In this document: positions 43,226-47,314 of the stretch, one piece after another
Layout of the letters: the number at the start of each line of letters is the position of its first letter
Position numbering within the stretch: position 1 is the first letter of the stretch
Assembly: GCF_000336935.1 (NCBI RefSeq)
Contig: NZ_AOME01000080.1
Coordinates: forward strand, 27,899-75,212
Length of the DNA stretch: 47,314 bases
Direction: 5' to 3'
Source of the DNA: Halococcus salifodinae DSM 8989
Lineage (GTDB): Archaea; Halobacteriota; Halobacteria; Halobacteriales; Halococcaceae
Notes under the pieces: model-generated
What the model was told of the DNA's origin: nothing
The model's input: the letters and a program-made list of their open reading frames with translations, nothing else
Databases searched by the model: none
Position numbers and translations under genes: made by a program

Positions 43226-43925
43226 CGCCCTCGATTAGTGTTCCTCCGGAACATAAATGAAAGAGTTAACAGCACCACCCATTTATACCGGGGGTCGTCG
43301 ATACCGTTCTCTCTGCGGCCGTTTCGTCCATCGGCCGCGCAGCCGGACGTGTCGTGAGCCACAGTACCGTCACTGGAAACCCGTTCATTCCGAGATCGGT
43401 GGCGTGCGGCTGCGTGCCCCTCCGTCAGCGCGCAACCCCTGTGCGAGGTCTGTGCGAACGGGGGCCATGCGCGGCGCTACGCGCCGCGAATTCGAGGCGG
43501 CTTCGCCGCCTCGTGCCGCCCGTGAGCAGACGCAACGAGGGCCGCCAAGCGGACGGGGAGCACCGTGGGACCAGAGGTCCCACGAGCCGTGCGAGCGGGC
43601 TTCGCCCGCGAGCAGAGCACGACCCGTGAGCGAAGCGAGTGCAGGCTCGTCAGAGCGAAGCTCTGACGGTGGATGACTGAGCGAAGCGAACGTCGTGAGC
43701 GAGCGAAGGAATCGGCTGGGGAGGCGTGTGGCCTGCGGTTTTCGTTTGAGTCGTGATTCGTTCGATACTGCGGTACTGTCGATCGGAACGTCGGCTCGAT
43801 AGGATCGGTTGTCTGCCACTGGCTCTGCGACGGCGATCGTCGAAACGTTCTGAGCGACAGCATGCGTGCCGAGCCTGCCCATCGTCACGGACAGGTTCAA
43901 GCGAGGGCCGCTCCACATCGTTCGT
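43226..43925. repeat. Hairpin-rich intergenic array
   Basis: 700 bases between divergent genes. Five hairpins lie within 200 nt: 43470-43488 (7 bp, loop CTACG), 43494-43512 (7 bp, loop CTTCG), 43565-43583 (8 bp, loop AGA), 43595-43609 (6 bp, loop TTC), 43649-43667 (8 bp, loop GAA). The 15-mer at 43472 recurs at 30541. GAGCGAAGCGAG-type words fill the spaces. No coding frame is credible. Confidence 0.8.
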
Positions 43926-44816
43926 ATGCCGACCGCCGAACGGCTGCGTGGCGAGCCGGTCGCGGCCGAGATCCGAGCCGACGTGCGCGATCGCGTCCGC
44001 GAACTCGACGAGCGAGGCGTCACGCCGACGCTCGGGACCGTGCTGATGAGCGACGACCCGGCCGACGAGCGGTTCGTGGCGCTGAAACACGCGGCCTGTC
44101 GCGACCTCGATATCGCGAGCCGGGACGTCCGGATCGATCCCGGCGCACCCGCGGAGCGACTCCATCAGGCGATCGATCGGCTGTGCGCTGACCCCGAAAT
44201 CGACGGCGTGTTCGTCCAGATCCCGCTGCCGGACCACGTCGCGCTCGCCGAGGTACGGCGACGGCTCGATCCGGCGACGGACGTCGACTGTCTCAGTTTC
44301 GCGAACCTCGGCCGGCTCGTTCGGGGTGATCCCCGCTATCTTCCAGCGACGTCCGCCGCCGTCCGTCGTCTCCTCACAGCGAACGACGTCTCGATCGAAG
44401 GCGAGGACGTCGCCATCGTCGGTCGCTCGGAGATCGTCGGCAAACCCCTCGCGAATCTGCTCCTTCACGACGCGCCGGACGGCAACGCCACCGTCACCGT
44501 CTGTCATTCTCGAACCACGGATCTCGGTGCCGTGACTCGCTGGGCGGACATCGTGGTTACCGCCGTCGGCGTGCCGGGACTCGTCGACGACTCGATGCTC
44601 TCGCCGGGCGTCACCGTCGTCGACGTGAGTGCGAACCGGATCGAGTCGGAAAGCGGGGAAGACACGCAGGTCGTTGGCGATGTCGACTTCGAGAGCGCGG
44701 CGGCGGTCGCGGGGGCGATCACGCCGGTCCCTGGCGGTGTCGGCCCGGTCACGCTCGCGATGCTCGTTTCGAACGTCGTCCTCGCGGCCGAGCGCCGAGC
44801 GGACGGCGAGGGCTGA
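43926..44816 (+). CDS. folD: Divergent FolD-like methylenetetrahydrofolate dehydrogenase
   Basis: 296 residues. Rossmann site IVGRSEIVGKPLANLL (residues 164-179) and C-terminal PVPGGVGPVTLAML are intact, as is the catalytic Lys (K54). But the usual Tyr four residues before it is Phe (F50), DVDGFH is DVDCLS (119-123), and the PCTPxG loop is LPATSAAV (139-146). Thus NAD(P)-linked dehydrogenase may persist while cyclohydrolase is doubtful. Canonical haloarchaeal FolD keeps all these motifs. Its position opposite the aminomethyltransferase suggests a specialised one-carbon role. Confidence 0.85.
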   Translation: MPTAERLRGEPVAAEIRADVRDRVRELDERGVTPTLGTVLMSDDPADERFVALKHAACRDLDIASRDVRIDPGAPAERLHQAIDRLCADPEIDGVFVQIPLPDHVALAEVRRRLDPATDVDCLSFANLGRLVRGDPRYLPATSAAVRRLLTANDVSIEGEDVAIVGRSEIVGKPLANLLLHDAPDGNATVTVCHSRTTDLGAVTRWADIVVTAVGVPGLVDDSMLSPGVTVVDVSANRIESESGEDTQVVGDVDFESAAAVAGAITPVPGGVGPVTLAMLVSNVVLAAERRADGEG

Positions 44817-44840
44817 GCACCAGGCGCTCAGTCCTTGGTG

Positions 44841-45488
44841 CTACCGATCGTCGGGACGACAGCGCCGTTCGAAGTTCTCCAGCATCGTCATGCCGACGTC
44901 GGTCAGGATGCTCTCGGGGTGGAACTGGACGCCCTCGTGGGGGAGTTCGCGGTGGCGCACGCCCATCACGACGCCGTCGGTTCCGGCTGCGACCGACGAG
45001 CCTTCGTCCGTCGTGCTCGTGGCAGTGCCCGCCGAGTGCGCCGTCTCGACAAGAGGGTCCGGGAGGTCGTCGCGCTCGATCGCGAGGGAGTGATACCGGC
45101 CGGCGGCGAACGTCTCGGCCAGCCCTGCGAAGACCCCGCGACCGTCGTGGCGAACCGTCGAGGGCTTGCCGTGGACCACGCTGGGCGCGTGGCCGACCGG
45201 CGCGCCGTGGGCCGCACACAGCGCCTGATGGCCGAGACACACCCCAAGGGTGGGGTAGTCGAGCTCGCGGAACACCGGGATCGACACGCCGGCGTCGGCG
45301 GGCGTGCCTGGTCCTGGGGAGACCACGATTCCGTCGGGGTCCAGCTCTCGAATCCCTGCGACGTCGATCGCGTCGTTGCGCCGCACCACGATCTCGCCGT
45401 CTTCGGGAGCGTCGACCGCCGCGCCGGCGTACTGGACGAGATTGTAGACAAAGGAGTCGTAGTTGTCGATCACGAGGATCCGGGTCAT
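44841..45488 (-). CDS. pabA: Glutamine amidotransferase component II (TrpG/PabA)
   Basis: 215 residues, class-I amidotransferase. Cys in [14 protein letters not shown] is the nucleophile; SPGPGTP and the VQFHPESIL His-Glu complete the triad. It supplies ammonia to component I, whose stop it overlaps by 4 nt. TrpG and PabA cannot be separated by this protein alone; nearby folate-type genes favour PabA. Confidence 0.9.
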   Translation of the reverse strand: MTRILVIDNYDSFVYNLVQYAGAAVDAPEDGEIVVRRNDAIDVAGIRELDPDGIVVSPGPGTPADAGVSIPVFRELDYPTLGVCLGHQALCAAHGAPVGHAPSVVHGKPSTVRHDGRGVFAGLAETFAAGRYHSLAIERDDLPDPLVETAHSAGTATSTTDEGSSVAAGTDGVVMGVRHRELPHEGVQFHPESILTDVGMTMLENFERRCRPDDR

Positions 45489-47095
45489 CGGTCCGCAGCC
45501 TCCCCATCGTCGGGTGTGGACGCACCGCCGTCCGCCGCAGTCGCACGCTCGATTCCGAGGTCGCCGTGATCGCCGAGCGTGTCGTCGATCGCGGTGATCA
45601 GCGCACGGCCCTTATCGAGGGTTTCGGCGTACTCGCTATCGGGTTCGGAGTCGTGGACGATCCCCGCACCAACCCTCAGGAAGTACTCCTCGCGGCGGCC
45701 CACCAGCGTCCGGATCGTCATGTTGAGCGTGGCGCGGCCATCGAACCCGAAGACGCCGATCGAGCCGGTGTAGGGGCCGCGCCTGGTCGTCTCGACCTCG
45801 TCGATGATCTCCATCGTCCGGGGTTTGGGCGCGCCGGTGATCGTCCCCCCAGGAAAGGTCGCGGCGACGGCATCCACGAGGTCACGGTCAGTACGGAGGC
45901 GTCCCTCGACCAGCGAGACGAGATGCATCACTTCGGAGTAGCGGTCGACCCGGCGGTACTCCGAGACCTCGACGCTGCCGTACTCGCTCACCTTCCCGAG
46001 GTCGTTGCGCTCCAGATCGACCAGCATCGCGTGTTCGGCGCGTTCCTTCTCGTCCGTGAGGAGGTCGTGTTCGAGGTCGGCGTCTTCCTCGGGGGTGTCA
46101 CCGCGCGGGCGGGTGCCAGCGATGGGTTCGGTCAGGAGACGATCGGCCGCTCGCGGCTGGTCGCCGCTCGCGCTGTCCGCGGCGCGTTGCGCCGCGCTGT
46201 CGACATCCAGAAGGAGCTCCGGCGAGGCACTCACGAGATCCACACCGGGGAACTCCAGCAGCGCCGAGTAGGGCGCGGGGTTCACCCGCCGGAGGGCTCC
46301 AAACGCCGCAACAGGATGGACGGCGGCCGGCGCGCGCAGGCGCTGGGAGACGTTCGCCTGAAACGTGTCGCCGTCGCGGACGTACCGCTTGACACGGCGC
46401 ACGCGCTCGGTGAATTCCTCGGGGGTGCAGTCGCTCTCGAACGTAGCGTTGTCGGCCTCGATGGGTGCATCGCCGATCGACGGATCGCCCGCGACTGCGG
46501 TGCGGGCGAGATCGAGCGCACGCTCGCGACCGCGCTCGTAGGCCGCGTCGGGGTCGTCACCGACCCGTGGACAGGCCGTCACACGGAGCGTCGTCTCGTC
46601 CGCCGACCCTGACTCCCACGCAGCCACCCGGTCGAAGACCCCGAGCTGGAGGCGCGGCAGTCCACGATCGTCGACGGTGGTATCGGGAAGATCCTCCAGC
46701 TCGCGGGCGATGTCGTAGGAGAGCCAGCCGAACGCCCCGCAGGGGTAAGGAACGTCGCAGTCGCCGCGGACGAGCGTCTCGCGGTCGAGCAGCCCCGCGA
46801 GCTCCGCAAGTGAGGGCGACGGGTCGGTGTCGCCGACGGGTTCGAGGGTGTCGCCGACCTGTAATCGGAAGATCGGGTCGGTGGCGAAGTAGCCCCAGCC
46901 CGCCTGACCACCGGTCGTTTCGAGGTACACGCCTTCGGCTCCTTCCGTCTGCTCGCGACCGCGTGCGCGCCGATAGGCGAGGAACGGGTCGTCGACGCTC
47001 ACTCGAATTTCGACCGGCACGCGCGCCGCTCGTGGGGACTCGTGGGCGGTTTCGGCGAACGCGGAGCGGGTCGTGACGACGCGTGGTTCGTTCAT
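45485..47095 (-). CDS. pabB: Chorismate-binding component I (PabB/TrpE family)
   Basis: 536 residues. The chorismate-binding C-terminal domain has [29 protein letters not shown], and [15 protein letters not shown]. The N-terminal regulatory motif reads YLETTGG rather than LLES, so tryptophan feedback is doubtful. PIAGT (Ala rather than Lys) is seen in TrpE and also in some PabB. No trpD or trpF adjoins, so aminodeoxychorismate synthase is preferred. ATG 47095 removes a non-coding Arg-rich extension. Confidence 0.8.
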   Translation of the reverse strand: MNEPRVVTTRSAFAETAHESPRAARVPVEIRVSVDDPFLAYRRARGREQTEGAEGVYLETTGGQAGWGYFATDPIFRLQVGDTLEPVGDTDPSPSLAELAGLLDRETLVRGDCDVPYPCGAFGWLSYDIARELEDLPDTTVDDRGLPRLQLGVFDRVAAWESGSADETTLRVTACPRVGDDPDAAYERGRERALDLARTAVAGDPSIGDAPIEADNATFESDCTPEEFTERVRRVKRYVRDGDTFQANVSQRLRAPAAVHPVAAFGALRRVNPAPYSALLEFPGVDLVSASPELLLDVDSAAQRAADSASGDQPRAADRLLTEPIAGTRPRGDTPEEDADLEHDLLTDEKERAEHAMLVDLERNDLGKVSEYGSVEVSEYRRVDRYSEVMHLVSLVEGRLRTDRDLVDAVAATFPGGTITGAPKPRTMEIIDEVETTRRGPYTGSIGVFGFDGRATLNMTIRTLVGRREEYFLRVGAGIVHDSEPDSEYAETLDKGRALITAIDDTLGDHGDLGIERATAADGGASTPDDGEAADR

Positions 47096-47314
47096 CAGGG
47101 GAGTCGATCGGTCGTTCTGGCAAACCGGTCGACAGCCTCTCGGGTGGAGGACGCCTAAAGGATTTCGTGGAGATCGTTCGCTCGATCGTCGCCAGCGTCG
47201 TCGAGGCATCGAGACTGGCGTGACATCGAGGCGTTGTATGGCGGTTTTGGGATCGCCCCGCGCTGCCCGAAAGCGAGCGAGGAGTGCTGGGAGGCTGAGC
47301 CGGCGCTCGATGAA

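Noticed and set aside
43470..43667. CRISPR array
   Set aside because: The palindromes differ from each other in sequence and spacing; no constant repeat-spacer pattern and no cas gene.

Overview
The window is a high-GC stretch of chromosome from a halophilic archaeon (class Halobacteria). The evidence is strongly acidic proteins, archaeal TATA boxes 25-30 nt ahead of leaderless starts, Tat-exported lipoproteins, and an archaeal translation/transcription set (L21e, Rpo4, DUF655, KsgA, HemK2-type methyltransferase, aEF-1beta, NAC, TrmI). Dispersed hairpin-rich intergenic repeats would fit a Halococcus-like genome, but genus is a guess. The first 18 bases are the Tn5/Nextera mosaic end, so the contig begins inside a gene at an untrimmed adapter.

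Layout. 0-5.9 kb: 3' part of an O-antigen ligase/polymerase-like gene, a frameshifted thiolase remnant, phenylacetate-CoA ligase, a two-HMA copper P-type ATPase whose 3' end is partly duplicated, and a MaoC hot-dog protein. 5.9-7.2 kb: an AT-rich island with one foreign-looking gene carrying a HEPN-like R-x4-H motif. 7.3-13.1 kb: AEC carrier, small membrane protein, HerA/DUF87-type ATPase, MATE exporter, CopZ-like chaperone, voltage-gated-type K+ channel. 13.2-24.1 kb: a long, almost continuous minus-strand block. It holds a PadR regulator, small membrane and soluble proteins, a solitary haem-copper oxidase subunit I, an MFS transporter, a DUF318-type permease with an embedded TRASH-like metal motif, two paralogous beta-propellers (one soluble, one Tat lipoprotein), a four-TM protein and a DUF389 protein. 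24.7-27.6 kb: two small hypotheticals, then a plus-strand HMA protein / DUF2182 / Cys-tailed membrane protein cluster. 27.7-30.2 kb: NAC-trmI and small hypotheticals. 30.2-32.7 kb: a TFIIS-like protein lacking its N-terminal ribbon and an MFS transporter, flanked by a 121-bp inverted repeat (119 of 121 positions identical). 32.7-38.5 kb: enoyl-CoA hydratase and the information-processing cluster, interrupted by a mechanosensitive channel. 38.5-41.8 kb: two Tat-exported ferritin-like paralogues and a Bat-type HTH regulator. 41.8-47.1 kb: a DmdA/GcvT-like aminomethyltransferase, a 700-bp hairpin-rich gap, a divergent FolD, and an anthranilate/aminodeoxychorismate synthase pair.

Themes. Metal, chiefly copper, handling recurs: CopA, two HMA chaperones, DUF2182, a TRASH-like permease and a haem-copper oxidase subunit. 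The best candidates for an undescribed system are the minus-strand oxidase/propeller/permease block and the HMA-DUF2182-Cys-tail trio. The right end has a folate/one-carbon flavour. All functions are assigned by reading motifs; no database search was run.
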